Below, in pieces: positions 34,764 to 42,915 of a stretch of 57,337 bases of DNA. A program made the position numbers and the translations under genes. The stretch is from a virus. The DNA lies in IMG/VR virus record IMGVR_UViG_3300042402_000779, positions 1 to 57,337 of that record; one strand, given 5' to 3'. The notes below the pieces were generated by a model. The model did no database searches, was not told where the DNA came from, and saw only the letters and a program-made list of their open reading frames with translations. Each line of letters starts with the position of its first letter. The stretch's first letter is position 1.

Positions 34764-35234
34764 ATGAGATTAAAATCACTTATAACCGAATCTAAAAAAG
34801 TCAATGAATCCACCATGGGTGAAATTGATATTATGGTTCAAGAAGCAGAAACCTTTCAAGATTTCGTAAAGGAATTTAAAAAAGAATTTCCAAACTTTGA
34901 TTTGACCAAAGACGCTCTTGTCTGGTTAAAGGGTATGTATACCAACAATAAAAGAAATGAATCGGTAATCAAAGAATCCAACTATAAAGTTTACCACAAT
35001 ACATATACTTCAGCGATTCAAACCGCATTGGAATATGCTAAAAAAGCTGGGTACGACTTTGATGATGACGAAACTTCACGAGAAATTGGATTAGGTCCAA
35101 AAAAACCATCGGAAGGAAAAACCAATAGATTTATAATCTCCCTTACAAAAGGTGGTAAACCACAACGTAAAGCTTTACAAATTCAAGTATACGGAATGCG
35201 TAACGCATATGAACTGAACGTTTATATTTCATAA
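34764..35234 (+). CDS. putative internal head protein with cleavable N-terminus
   Basis: 156 residues. It begins MRLKSLITESKKVNES, a leader style shared with the capsid protein (MKINNILNES) and the genes at 45890 and 46201. Three positions fit the T4 prohead protease rule (hydrophobic-x-E, then A/G/S): VNE15|S16, VQE27|A28 and IKE71|S72. After residue 72 a compact domain follows (YKVYHNTYTSAIQTALEYAK, then GGKPQRKALQIQVYGM), a pattern I recall as a stand-alone unit in marine phage proteins. I infer that the N-terminal part is a prohead targeting or scaffold segment and the C-terminal 85 residues are the mature peptide. Cleavage is inferred, not shown. Confidence 0.6.
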   Translation: MRLKSLITESKKVNESTMGEIDIMVQEAETFQDFVKEFKKEFPNFDLTKDALVWLKGMYTNNKRNESVIKESNYKVYHNTYTSAIQTALEYAKKAGYDFDDDETSREIGLGPKKPSEGKTNRFIISLTKGGKPQRKALQIQVYGMRNAYELNVYIS

Positions 35235-35242
35235 GGAATCTA

Positions 35243-37372
35243 ATGGGTACTAAAAAAGATTTATATGTTAAGTTGGTAGAATCTCTCCAAAAATTACAAG
35301 AAGAAAACGAACCCACAAACCCAGCTCTTTGGTCAAGAGCCGTTGCTGCTGCTAAAGCTAAATATGATGTGTATCCATCTGCGTATGCTAACGCATTTGC
35401 TTCTAAATGGTACAAAGAAAAAGGTGGTAGTTGGAAAACCAAAAAAGAATCTATAAGTGAAGATAGCCCATGTTGGGATGGCTATAAACAAGTGGGTATG
35501 AAAATGAAAAACGGAAAACAAGTACCAAATTGTGTACAAGAAGGTTCTACATTTAAAATTACAAATACAATTACTAAAAAAGAATGGGCTAAAACGCCAA
35601 AGGATTATAAATCGGTAATTGATGGTGTACATTATGTAATGAAGATGACCGATAAAGGCACAGCATTAGTTCCTGTTAAGATTGTTGAAATGACAGTAAC
35701 CGAAGCAAATGTTGGTGATTTCGAGATTGGTGATTTTGTTCATTTTAAATCTAAAAACAAAACCGGAATGGTAATGAAGATTAGTGGTAACAAAGTTACT
35801 ATTAATACCCTTAATGGACCTTTTACTGGTGATATTAAAGATATTCAAGTTTTATATCAAGATGGTGTTGAAGAATCACACAGCGGTGACCCAAATGACC
35901 GATATGTTGTTAGACCATGTAAGAATCCAAAAGAACCATGGGCTGTATGGGAAGGTGAAGTTAGGGTAAAGGGATTCGCTACCAAAGAAGAAGCCCAAGC
36001 ATTTGCAGACGCAAAAAACAAAGAACAATTTGGTGAGGTTACTGATTCTGAAGAAGAAGATTTTCATATGAAGCTTGACAAGTTGGTTCATTCCACATTT
36101 GGTATGAGTCCTGACGAAGAAAAGAACGAAGCAACTACATCAGATGTAATCAAAGATTTAGATAAAGTAAAAAATGATTTACTTAAAAAAATCGAGGTAT
36201 TGATTGCTAAAAAGAAAAAACTTTATTCCGATGTTGACATCGAATCTCCAATGAGTGATGATGAAAAAAAACTGGATAAAGAAATTGCAGATTTATTCTC
36301 AAAAATCAATCAATTAGTTCTTCAGAAACGAAACTTGAAAAAAGAATCTGTAACTGAAGGTAATGCTTTTACCGGCGCTTTGTTTAAAGCTCGTCAAGAA
36401 GGATTGACCGAATTCGAATTTAACGGAAAAATGTATCCTGTTAAAAAGCTCGATGAGGAATCTGATGAAAAAGAAGAAAAGTTAGAAGAATCAAAAACTA
36501 ACATTCTTAAAAAAATCATCAAAGAAGAATATCACGCTATTAAATCATTCATGGAACAAAATGGTATGGAGATTGGTAAAGTCTATTCTAATCCCGTAGC
36601 AAAATCATTCATCAAAGAAGATGAAGAAGAAGTTGTTGATGAGTATGATGTTGAAAACTATGAAGAGACTGTTGATTTCAAAGAGTTTTTAGAATCTTAC
36701 ATGAAATCTGAAAGAGCCGAATTGCGAGAGTTGAAATTTAAATCAGCCGGCGTTAAAGAATTACTTACTACAATTTTCAACAATAAAAATCTATTACCTA
36801 AACTTGGATTTAAGACATTCAAAGAAGTTCTTGAATTCATAAAGTTTGGTGACCAAGAAGAACAAGCTGAACTCGAAACAAAACTTAAAAAGTTAGGCGT
36901 TCAAGTTCCTGTTTTTGAATCCAATCTAAAAGAAATGAATCTTGCTTCGGCTGGAGTTAAAGAAGTGTTGAAACAATTATATTCTGATAAGAAGCTTGTA
37001 CAATATTTGGGATTCAAAGACTTTAAAGGTGCTGTCTACTTTATCAAAAATGGTATGTGGTCAGACTTTGAAGAACTCCGTGATGATATTGCAAAATACA
37101 AAAAACAATTGGGTGAGGCTGAATACCAAGGTCGTAAAGTAAAACTTGGTAAGATTATGCAGGGTGATGTTAAGAAGTTCAAAGTATACGTTAAAAACGA
37201 CAAAGGTAATGTTGTTAAAGTAAACTTTGGTCAAGGTGGTGATGCTAAAGGTGGTACTATGAGAATTCGTAAGAATAATCCAGAGGCTAGAGCATCATTC
37301 AGAGCACGTCACAATTGTGATAGTCCAGGTCCAAGATGGAAGGCTCGTTATTGGTCTTGTAAAAAGTGGTAA
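35243..37372 (+). CDS. mosaic multi-domain protein, putative virion-internal polyprotein
   Basis: 709 residues made of unrelated small units. In order: an Ala/Tyr-rich helical domain (about 25-65, NPALWSRAVAAAKAKY), a SPCWDGYKQVG...VPNC zinc-like unit (74-99), an alpha/beta unit (101-150), a KOW/SH3-like unit (155-208), a DUF2188-like unit with RYVVRPCKNP (215-260), a coiled region, an EGNAF unit (373-410), two SAGVKE repeats (about 497-550 and 565-622), and a basic domain ending RASFRARHNCDSPGPRWKAR then YWSCKKW (626-709). Junctions coincide with [V/I/L]xE sequences: ISE73, VQE100|G, VTE154|A, VEE211|S, VTE372|G, LGE625|A. This is the cleavage rule of the T4-type prohead protease encoded at 44405. 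I infer processing into several peptides packaged with the DNA. Confidence 0.65.
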   Translation: MGTKKDLYVKLVESLQKLQEENEPTNPALWSRAVAAAKAKYDVYPSAYANAFASKWYKEKGGSWKTKKESISEDSPCWDGYKQVGMKMKNGKQVPNCVQEGSTFKITNTITKKEWAKTPKDYKSVIDGVHYVMKMTDKGTALVPVKIVEMTVTEANVGDFEIGDFVHFKSKNKTGMVMKISGNKVTINTLNGPFTGDIKDIQVLYQDGVEESHSGDPNDRYVVRPCKNPKEPWAVWEGEVRVKGFATKEEAQAFADAKNKEQFGEVTDSEEEDFHMKLDKLVHSTFGMSPDEEKNEATTSDVIKDLDKVKNDLLKKIEVLIAKKKKLYSDVDIESPMSDDEKKLDKEIADLFSKINQLVLQKRNLKKESVTEGNAFTGALFKARQEGLTEFEFNGKMYPVKKLDEESDEKEEKLEESKTNILKKIIKEEYHAIKSFMEQNGMEIGKVYSNPVAKSFIKEDEEEVVDEYDVENYEETVDFKEFLESYMKSERAELRELKFKSAGVKELLTTIFNNKNLLPKLGFKTFKEVLEFIKFGDQEEQAELETKLKKLGVQVPVFESNLKEMNLASAGVKEVLKQLYSDKKLVQYLGFKDFKGAVYFIKNGMWSDFEELRDDIAKYKKQLGEAEYQGRKVKLGKIMQGDVKKFKVYVKNDKGNVVKVNFGQGGDAKGGTMRIRKNNPEARASFRARHNCDSPGPRWKARYWSCKKW

Positions 37373-37390
37373 TTTATTAATTTGAAAACA

Positions 37391-37398
37391 ATACTTAT
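37391..37398 (+). promoter_or_regulatory. late-promoter-like box variant ATACTTAT within an inverted repeat
   Basis: ATACTTAT lies inside ACAATACTTATTGT (37388-37401), 16 nt before the ATG at 37414. The perfect inverted repeat may be coincidental or a small hairpin. Confidence 0.35.
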
Positions 37399-37413
37399 TG
37401 TAAACAAGTTTTG

Positions 37414-38361
37414 ATGAAGGTTTACCACGTCTACATAATTCGTAACAGAGAACCAGAGACATTTGAATTAATAACTCATATGTATTCTTGTATAAATCAC
37501 AGGAACGTCAACCCAGATGTTCCATTGTCTTTAATAACGGATTCAAAAACAAAAGAATTCTACGATAAATGGAAAATCACAAGTTTATATGACGAAGTGA
37601 TTACAAATTTCTTTGACGACTACCCATATGATAGAATATCTCATAATTTTTGGGCGTCTCCAAAGATTTGGGCTATGGGTAAGTTAAAAGCTCCATTTAT
37701 TATACTCGATACTGATTTACTATTACACAATCCGTTAAGTACATACACAAATTGTGACCTTGCGTATCTACATAGAGAGACTAGCGTCTCATATCCAAAC
37801 ATTTTTGATGTACATGGGCCGGAAGGGTTTGTTTGGGACGATGATATGTTGAAATCGTTCAGAAACACCCAACCGATGAATTGTGCTGTAATTGGTATGT
37901 TTAATGATTCGTTCAAATCTGATTTTGTGAAACGTTATTTTGATTTTGTATTGGATTCGAGTGGTGATGTATCATATGCTACCGAACATTCACATAGAAT
38001 GCAACCATTATCATCAGCACAAATAATGATGGAACAATGGTTCATCGCTGCTCTTGCTAATTATTGGACATATGTTTTAAATGTTCCAATAAAAACACAA
38101 GCGGTGTGTAAAGTTTTGTATTCATCTGAAGGATTCTTTACATATGATATGGATATGGGTCATGATGTTGCTTCTCCTGAATTAAACAATACATTGTATC
38201 ACTTATGGGGCGCTAAACAATATCAAAACGACAAAACCCATGAACTACACATCTCAACCCGAGATATGTTATATGGTGGTAAACACCTTGTCGAGTCGAG
38301 TTCTCATTATAACATTCTAAAAGAACCATTTGACAAATTGTTGACCGATTTATTTAATTAA
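37414..38361 (+). CDS. putative glycosyltransferase (GT-A, DxD)
   Basis: 315 residues from the ATG at 37414; a TTG three bases earlier is less likely. A Rossmann-like start (KVYHVYIIRN) and the metal/sugar-nucleotide motif ILDTDLLLHN (DxD) around residue 95-100 point to a GT-A glycosyltransferase-like enzyme. Later MNCAVIGMF, QWFIAALA and a final LYHLWG fit acceptor-side features of these enzymes. No membrane segment is present. It lies between the mosaic protein and small membrane genes, inside the late region, so it could modify a virion protein, host surface sugars or modified DNA bases. The family is likely; the substrate is unknown. Confidence 0.65.
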   Translation: MKVYHVYIIRNREPETFELITHMYSCINHRNVNPDVPLSLITDSKTKEFYDKWKITSLYDEVITNFFDDYPYDRISHNFWASPKIWAMGKLKAPFIILDTDLLLHNPLSTYTNCDLAYLHRETSVSYPNIFDVHGPEGFVWDDDMLKSFRNTQPMNCAVIGMFNDSFKSDFVKRYFDFVLDSSGDVSYATEHSHRMQPLSSAQIMMEQWFIAALANYWTYVLNVPIKTQAVCKVLYSSEGFFTYDMDMGHDVASPELNNTLYHLWGAKQYQNDKTHELHISTRDMLYGGKHLVESSSHYNILKEPFDKLLTDLFN

Positions 38362-38371
38362 TTAAAAATCA

Positions 38372-38379
38372 ATATTTAT
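38372..38379 (+). promoter_or_regulatory. late-promoter-like box ATATTTAT
   Basis: Exact box, 17 nt before the ATG at 38397, in AATATTTATTTTAAAATAGG. No -33 TTTG. Confidence 0.5.
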
Positions 38380-38396
38380 TTTAAAATAGGAATATT

Positions 38397-38690
38397 ATGA
38401 AAACACTAACAAAAATTTGGAATTGGATTTTGGGTAAGACAAACATTGACGAAAAGGTCATGGAAACTGTATCCCAAGTTAAAAAAGAAGTTGAAGTTGT
38501 TAAAGAACAAATCAACGTTGTAGAAAAAAAAGTTGTTGAGACTAAAGCTGCTGTAAAAGAAGTTAAAAAGTCAGCTAACAAACCTAAAGGTTCTGCAAAT
38601 GCTTCTGCCGGTCAAGTTAAACCAAAGAAGAGATACTATCCAAAGAAAAAAGGCTCATCTGCAGCCTCTGCTGGTAAAGTAACCAAGTAA
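38397..38690 (+). CDS. small coiled-coil protein with Lys-rich tail
   Basis: 97 residues. A short amphipathic N-terminus (TLTKIWNWILGK) is followed by about 40 residues of Val/Lys/Glu heptads and a Lys/Ala/Ser/Gly-rich, strongly basic tail (PKKRYYPKKKG). The tail could bind DNA or an acidic membrane surface. Its stop overlaps the next start by 1 nt. It opens the group of small membrane-related genes before the terminase. No family recognised. Confidence 0.6.
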   Translation: MKTLTKIWNWILGKTNIDEKVMETVSQVKKEVEVVKEQINVVEKKVVETKAAVKEVKKSANKPKGSANASAGQVKPKKRYYPKKKGSSAASAGKVTK

Positions 38691-39031
38691 TGAAACTTAA
38701 ATCACTACACATTGTAATCATTGTAGCGGTGGGTCTTTTGTTGGCTCAACATTTATTCATGTCAAATTCTTATAAGAAAGAGTACATGAAGATGCTCAAA
38801 CAACAAGAAGAAACTGCCAAACAAGAAATCCAAAGATTGCAGAGTAGTGTGGATTCATTGAAAGTTGTAAACTCTGAAATTGATAAAGAGATTGCAAAAG
38901 TGGATGCACAGCTTGATGCAAAAGATTCTCAAATTAAAAAACTAAAGAAACAACATGAAAAAGACGTTGCTAAGTTTAATTCTATGTCTGATGACGAGCT
39001 CACATCTGCTTTCACAGACGCATTCAAGTGA
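38690..39031 (+). CDS. membrane-anchored coiled-coil protein, i-spanin-like
   Basis: 113 residues. One N-terminal hydrophobic helix (about residues 7-24) with positive residues before it predicts an inner membrane anchor with the bulk in the periplasm. The remainder is a long coiled coil rich in Lys/Gln/Glu. This is the layout of Rz-type i-spanins. The next gene begins inside its last 77 nt in another frame and has a signal peptide, again like spanin pairs. No holin or endolysin is recognised next to it. The lysis role is inferred from architecture only. Confidence 0.5.
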   Translation: MKLKSLHIVIIVAVGLLLAQHLFMSNSYKKEYMKMLKQQEETAKQEIQRLQSSVDSLKVVNSEIDKEIAKVDAQLDAKDSQIKKLKKQHEKDVAKFNSMSDDELTSAFTDAFK

Positions 39032-39362
39032 TTCTACTCTAATTGCAGTTCCAAGACACACTTTGGAAAAAGCATTGGTCATAAAGGCTAAGTACGAACT
39101 ATGTGATGCTGAACTAATCCTTGTAAAGGATAAGGTTGTATTGCTGGAAAAAAAAATCGAATTAAAAGATTCACAAATTGTGAACTTAAATAAGATTGTA
39201 AAAGATGTAGAATCTATTGTTGTTGAAAAAGACAAAATCATAGAGATAAAAGAATCTGAAATCAAAGTTTTAAAATCAGAAAAACGAAAAAAGTATTTTA
39301 GTGGATTAGCGACCGGTGGTAGTATTGGTATTTTGGCTATGACATTGATATTTTTATTATAA
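38955..39362 (+). CDS. exported coiled-coil protein with C-terminal membrane helix, spanin-like
   Basis: 135 residues, starting inside the preceding gene in the +1 frame. Residues 1-21 form a typical signal peptide (MKKTLLSLILCLMTSSHLLS). The centre is a coiled coil (about 40-108), and the last 20 residues are hydrophobic (GLATGGSIGILAMTLIFLL). A clear lipobox is lacking: Cys11 is not in the usual [LVI][ASTVI][GAS]C context, so it does not fit a classic o-spanin. Signal peptide plus C-terminal helix is closer to a u-spanin-like bridging protein. Partner of the 38690 protein is a reasonable guess. Confidence 0.5.
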   Translation: MKKTLLSLILCLMTSSHLLSQTHSSDSTLIAVPRHTLEKALVIKAKYELCDAELILVKDKVVLLEKKIELKDSQIVNLNKIVKDVESIVVEKDKIIEIKESEIKVLKSEKRKKYFSGLATGGSIGILAMTLIFLL

Positions 39363-39371
39363 AAATTACCT

Positions 39372-40946
39372 ATGGCAAAAACTTTAAAGGAAATGATAAG
39401 GGAAGAGTACATTAAGTGTGCGAAAGACCCTGTATATTTCTTTAAAAAGTATTGTTACATCCAACACCCACACCGAGGTAAGATTCTATTTAATTTGTAT
39501 CCGTTCCAAGAAGACTTGATGACGGACTTCAACGATAATAGATTTAACGTAATCCTAAAATCACGTCAGTTAGGTATCTCGACATTATCCGCTGGATATT
39601 CATTGTGGTTGATGTTGTTTCATGAAGATAAAAACATATTGGTAATTGCAACTAAACAAGAAGTAGCGAAAAACCTTGTTACAAAAGTTAGATTCATGCA
39701 CGATAGTTTACCAAGTTGGTTAAAGAGTGAAACTGTCGAAGATAATAAATTATCATTAAGATTACGGAATGGTTCTCAAATTAAAGCAACGTCTGCCGCA
39801 GGTGATGCTGGTCGTTCTGAAGCATTGTCAATGTTGATTATTGACGAGGCTGCGTTTATTCAAAATATTGAGGATATTTGGACATCTGCTCAATCAACCC
39901 TTTCTACTGGTGGTAAAGCTATCGTACTTTCAACTCCAAATGGTGTTGGTAACTGGTTCCACAAGATTTGGTTGAAGGGTGAGAATGGTGATAGTTGGAA
40001 TCCGATTAAACTTCACTGGACTGTACACCCTGAACGAAATCAAAAGTGGAGAGATGACCAAACCAAACTCCTTGGTGATAAAGGTGCTGCCCAAGAATGT
40101 GATTGTGACTTCATCAGTTCAGGTTACACAGTTGTTGACCCATCTATTTTAACATGGTATACTGAAACCTATATAAAAGACCCTGTGGAAAAACGTGGGT
40201 TTGATAGTAACTATTGGATATGGGAATATCCGAATTATTCTCGTGATTATGTAGTTGTAGCTGACGTTGCCCGTGGTGATGGGCAAGACTATTCGGCATT
40301 TCACGTTATAGATGTAGAGACAGTCGAACAAGTAGCCGAATATAAAGGTAAAATTGAAACCAAACAATTTGGTGCCATGTTAACTTCTATTGCTGCTGAA
40401 TGGAACAACGCAATGTTAGTGATTGAAAACGCAAATATTGGTTGGGCTGTAATTCAAGAAGTAATTGACCGAAATTATACCAATCTATATTATTCATATC
40501 GTGAAGTTGGATATGTTGACGAGGATGTTCATCTTCGTAAAGGTTGGGACTTGAAAAAGAAAGAGGACATGGTTCCTGGTTTTTCTATGACATCAAGAAC
40601 TCGACCACTTGTGATATCAAAGTTAGATACTTACATGAGAGAAAAGGCACCAATCATTCATTCTAAAAGATTGATTGATGAATTGTTTGTTTTTATTTGG
40701 AATGGGTCAAGAGCGGAAGCTCAACAAGGATATAATGATGACTTGGTAATGTCATTCTCCACAGGTCTTTGGGTAAGGGATACTGCATTAAAATTAAGAC
40801 AACAGGGTATTGATTTAACAAGAACAGCTCTGACTCACATTGGAAAATCAAACACAGGTGCTTACAATTCAAGACTTGGTAATAAAAATCCATGGGTTGT
40901 TAAGGATGGTCATGGTAACGACCTTGACATGACTTGGATTCTTTAA
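39372..40946 (+). CDS. gp17: terminase large subunit gp17
   Basis: 524 residues (T4 gp17 is 610). The ATPase has K63-S-R-Q-L-G-I-S-T as the P-loop region, LIID158E159AAF as Walker B plus catalytic Glu, and STPNG as motif III. The C-terminal RNase H-like nuclease has VADVARGDGQDYSAF, VIENANIGW and YNDDLVMS, supplying the acidic metal ligands. The usual Lys near the end of Walker A (SRQLGKTT in T4) is Ile here; K63 at the front may replace it, as in the deviant P-loop of lambda gpA. The enzyme cuts concatemers and pumps DNA into proheads through the portal. The portal gene follows directly. Confidence 0.93.
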   Translation: MAKTLKEMIREEYIKCAKDPVYFFKKYCYIQHPHRGKILFNLYPFQEDLMTDFNDNRFNVILKSRQLGISTLSAGYSLWLMLFHEDKNILVIATKQEVAKNLVTKVRFMHDSLPSWLKSETVEDNKLSLRLRNGSQIKATSAAGDAGRSEALSMLIIDEAAFIQNIEDIWTSAQSTLSTGGKAIVLSTPNGVGNWFHKIWLKGENGDSWNPIKLHWTVHPERNQKWRDDQTKLLGDKGAAQECDCDFISSGYTVVDPSILTWYTETYIKDPVEKRGFDSNYWIWEYPNYSRDYVVVADVARGDGQDYSAFHVIDVETVEQVAEYKGKIETKQFGAMLTSIAAEWNNAMLVIENANIGWAVIQEVIDRNYTNLYYSYREVGYVDEDVHLRKGWDLKKKEDMVPGFSMTSRTRPLVISKLDTYMREKAPIIHSKRLIDELFVFIWNGSRAEAQQGYNDDLVMSFSTGLWVRDTALKLRQQGIDLTRTALTHIGKSNTGAYNSRLGNKNPWVVKDGHGNDLDMTWIL

Positions 40947-40979
40947 TTTGGTAGTTAAGTTTATTTTTTGTATATTTAT
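40947..40979 (+). promoter_or_regulatory. promoter before the portal gene, with both host-like and late-like elements
   Basis: TTTG (40947-40950), 20-nt spacer, TATATTTA (40971-40978), which also contains the ATATTTAT box (40972-40979). The ATG at 41015 is about 35 nt downstream. Confidence 0.6.
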
Positions 40980-41014
40980 AACTTGTAAGAGTATACAAAT
41001 TAGAGAAACACAAT

Positions 41015-42868
41015 ATGGCAGATAATTCAATATATGGTAGACTGAAAAAATTATTCAACACCCAAGTAGTCGTTAGACGAATTGGTAAGGATAAAGTTCA
41101 GACTGTCGATACTCAAAGACTCCAATCTCAAGGTAATATGAGACAAAGCTCGTATTATGACCGATTTGGTAGACTACATTCGTCTCGTAGAAACTGGGAA
41201 ACCTATAATCAACAATTCAATTACTATTCTAATAAATTGGAATTGTATACCGATTATGAATCTATGGACAAAGACTCAATCATCGCTTCGGTTCTTGATA
41301 TTTACTCCGATGAATGTACTTTAAAAAATGACATGGGTGATGTTTTACGAATCAAATCATCCGATGAGAATCTAAAGAAAGTTCTTCACAATTTATTTTA
41401 CGATGTTCTGAATATTGAATTCAACCTATGGGCTTGGATTCGTGGTATGAACAAGTATGGTGATTACTACTTACACCTTGACATTGAACCTGAAGTTGGT
41501 ATTGTAAACGTATCACCAATGTCTACATACGAAGTAGAACGTGTTGAAGGATTCAATCCTGACAATCCGTATGAAGTTAAGTTTAAATTAAGTTCAATGT
41601 CATCCGCTCCAAACTCATATAACATTATGGGTAAAGCTAGAGAGGGTGTTGAATTTGATTTCTATCAAGTAGCTCACTTCAGACTTATGGCTGACTCAAA
41701 CTTCTTACCATATGGTCGTTCTATGTTAGAGCCAGCTCGTAAGACTTGGAAACAATTAACTCTTATGGAAGATGCTATGATGATTCATCGTATCATGAGA
41801 GCTCCCGAGAAAAGAATCTTCAAAATTGACGTTGGTAATATCCCACCTGGTGAAGTTGACCAACACATGAGGAACATCATTGACCAAATGAAGAAAGTTC
41901 CATACATCGACCAGAATACCGGTGACTACAACCTTAAATTCAATATGCAGAATATGTTGGAAGACTATTATCTTCCTGTAAGAGGTGGTCAAAGTGGAAC
42001 TGAAATCGATTCGTTGAGTGGTATGGAGTTCGGTGGTATTGATGATATCGAATATTTAAAAAATAGAATGATGGCTGCTTTAAAAGTTCCTAAAGCATTC
42101 ATCGGATACGAAGAAGGTGTTGAAGGTAAAGCTACACTTGCTCAACAAGACATTAGATTTGCACGTACTGTTGAACGTATCCAAAAAATTGCTGTTTCTG
42201 AACTTACAAAGATTGCAATAGTTCACTTATATACTCAAGGTTACGAAGGTGCTGACCTTGTAAACTTTGAATTGGAGTTAACGACTCCATCTGTTATCTA
42301 CGAACAAGAGAAAGCCGCTCTTTGGACTGAAAAAACAAGTTTAGTTAGTTCAATGAAAGAGTTAAAAATGATTTCTCAAGAATGGATGTATAAAAACATC
42401 TTTAATATGTCAGATGATGAGTGGAAACTCGAACAAGCTAAAGTTATCAATGACTTAAAACTTGGTTTCAGACAAGAACAAATCGTAAATGAAGGTAATG
42501 ATCCTGTTAAAACTGGTGAATCCTTTGGTACACCACATGATTTGGCTGTAGTATCACAACAACCTGCTGAAGAAGAGGGTGGTTCACCGGAAGGTGGATT
42601 TGAAGGTGCTGGTAGACCAACTGAAGGTGGTACATATGGTACTGATGATGCTAATATGGGTCGTGACCCGTTGGGTAAAAAGACCGATGTTGGTACTGAT
42701 TCAGCATATCACACATTTAGAGGTTCGCCGAACACATTAGAGTCCTTAAAAAAGTCTATGAGTAAGGTTAAGACCAAAAAAATGATAATTGAATCGTTAA
42801 AAACTGAAGAAGAACCAAAAGAGTTTGATATGTTGGATGAATCTAACTTGTTAGACGATACGATTTGA
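41015..42868 (+). CDS. gp20: portal protein gp20
   Basis: 617 residues (T4 gp20 is 524). The N-terminal wing and clip regions carry SIIASVLDIYSDECT-like and ARKTWKQLTLMEDAMMIHRI patterns, with PEKRIFKIDVGNIPPGEVDQ and KVPKAFIGYEEGVEGKATLA further on; these are characteristic gp20 segments. The last about 130 residues are a Gly/Pro/Glu-rich tail ending in acidic and charged sequences, longer than in T4. Twelve copies form the unique vertex through which DNA enters, and prohead assembly starts on it. It follows terminase with only a promoter between. Confident. Confidence 0.92.
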   Translation: MADNSIYGRLKKLFNTQVVVRRIGKDKVQTVDTQRLQSQGNMRQSSYYDRFGRLHSSRRNWETYNQQFNYYSNKLELYTDYESMDKDSIIASVLDIYSDECTLKNDMGDVLRIKSSDENLKKVLHNLFYDVLNIEFNLWAWIRGMNKYGDYYLHLDIEPEVGIVNVSPMSTYEVERVEGFNPDNPYEVKFKLSSMSSAPNSYNIMGKAREGVEFDFYQVAHFRLMADSNFLPYGRSMLEPARKTWKQLTLMEDAMMIHRIMRAPEKRIFKIDVGNIPPGEVDQHMRNIIDQMKKVPYIDQNTGDYNLKFNMQNMLEDYYLPVRGGQSGTEIDSLSGMEFGGIDDIEYLKNRMMAALKVPKAFIGYEEGVEGKATLAQQDIRFARTVERIQKIAVSELTKIAIVHLYTQGYEGADLVNFELELTTPSVIYEQEKAALWTEKTSLVSSMKELKMISQEWMYKNIFNMSDDEWKLEQAKVINDLKLGFRQEQIVNEGNDPVKTGESFGTPHDLAVVSQQPAEEEGGSPEGGFEGAGRPTEGGTYGTDDANMGRDPLGKKTDVGTDSAYHTFRGSPNTLESLKKSMSKVKTKKMIIESLKTEEEPKEFDMLDESNLLDDTI

Positions 42869-42879
42869 GTATAAGTGTA

Positions 42880-42887
42880 ATATTTAT
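42880..42887 (+). promoter_or_regulatory. late-promoter-like box ATATTTAT
   Basis: Exact box in GTAATATTTATAAAG, 28 nt before the ATG at 42916. A TTTG occurs only 12 nt upstream, too close for a -33 element. Confidence 0.5.
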
Positions 42888-42915
42888 AAAGTAGAAACAA
42901 AAGAGAAAGTTTAAG

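Noticed and set aside
37388-37401. ACAATACTTATTGT as a terminator after the mosaic protein gene
   Set aside because: The loop is too short and there is no T run after it.
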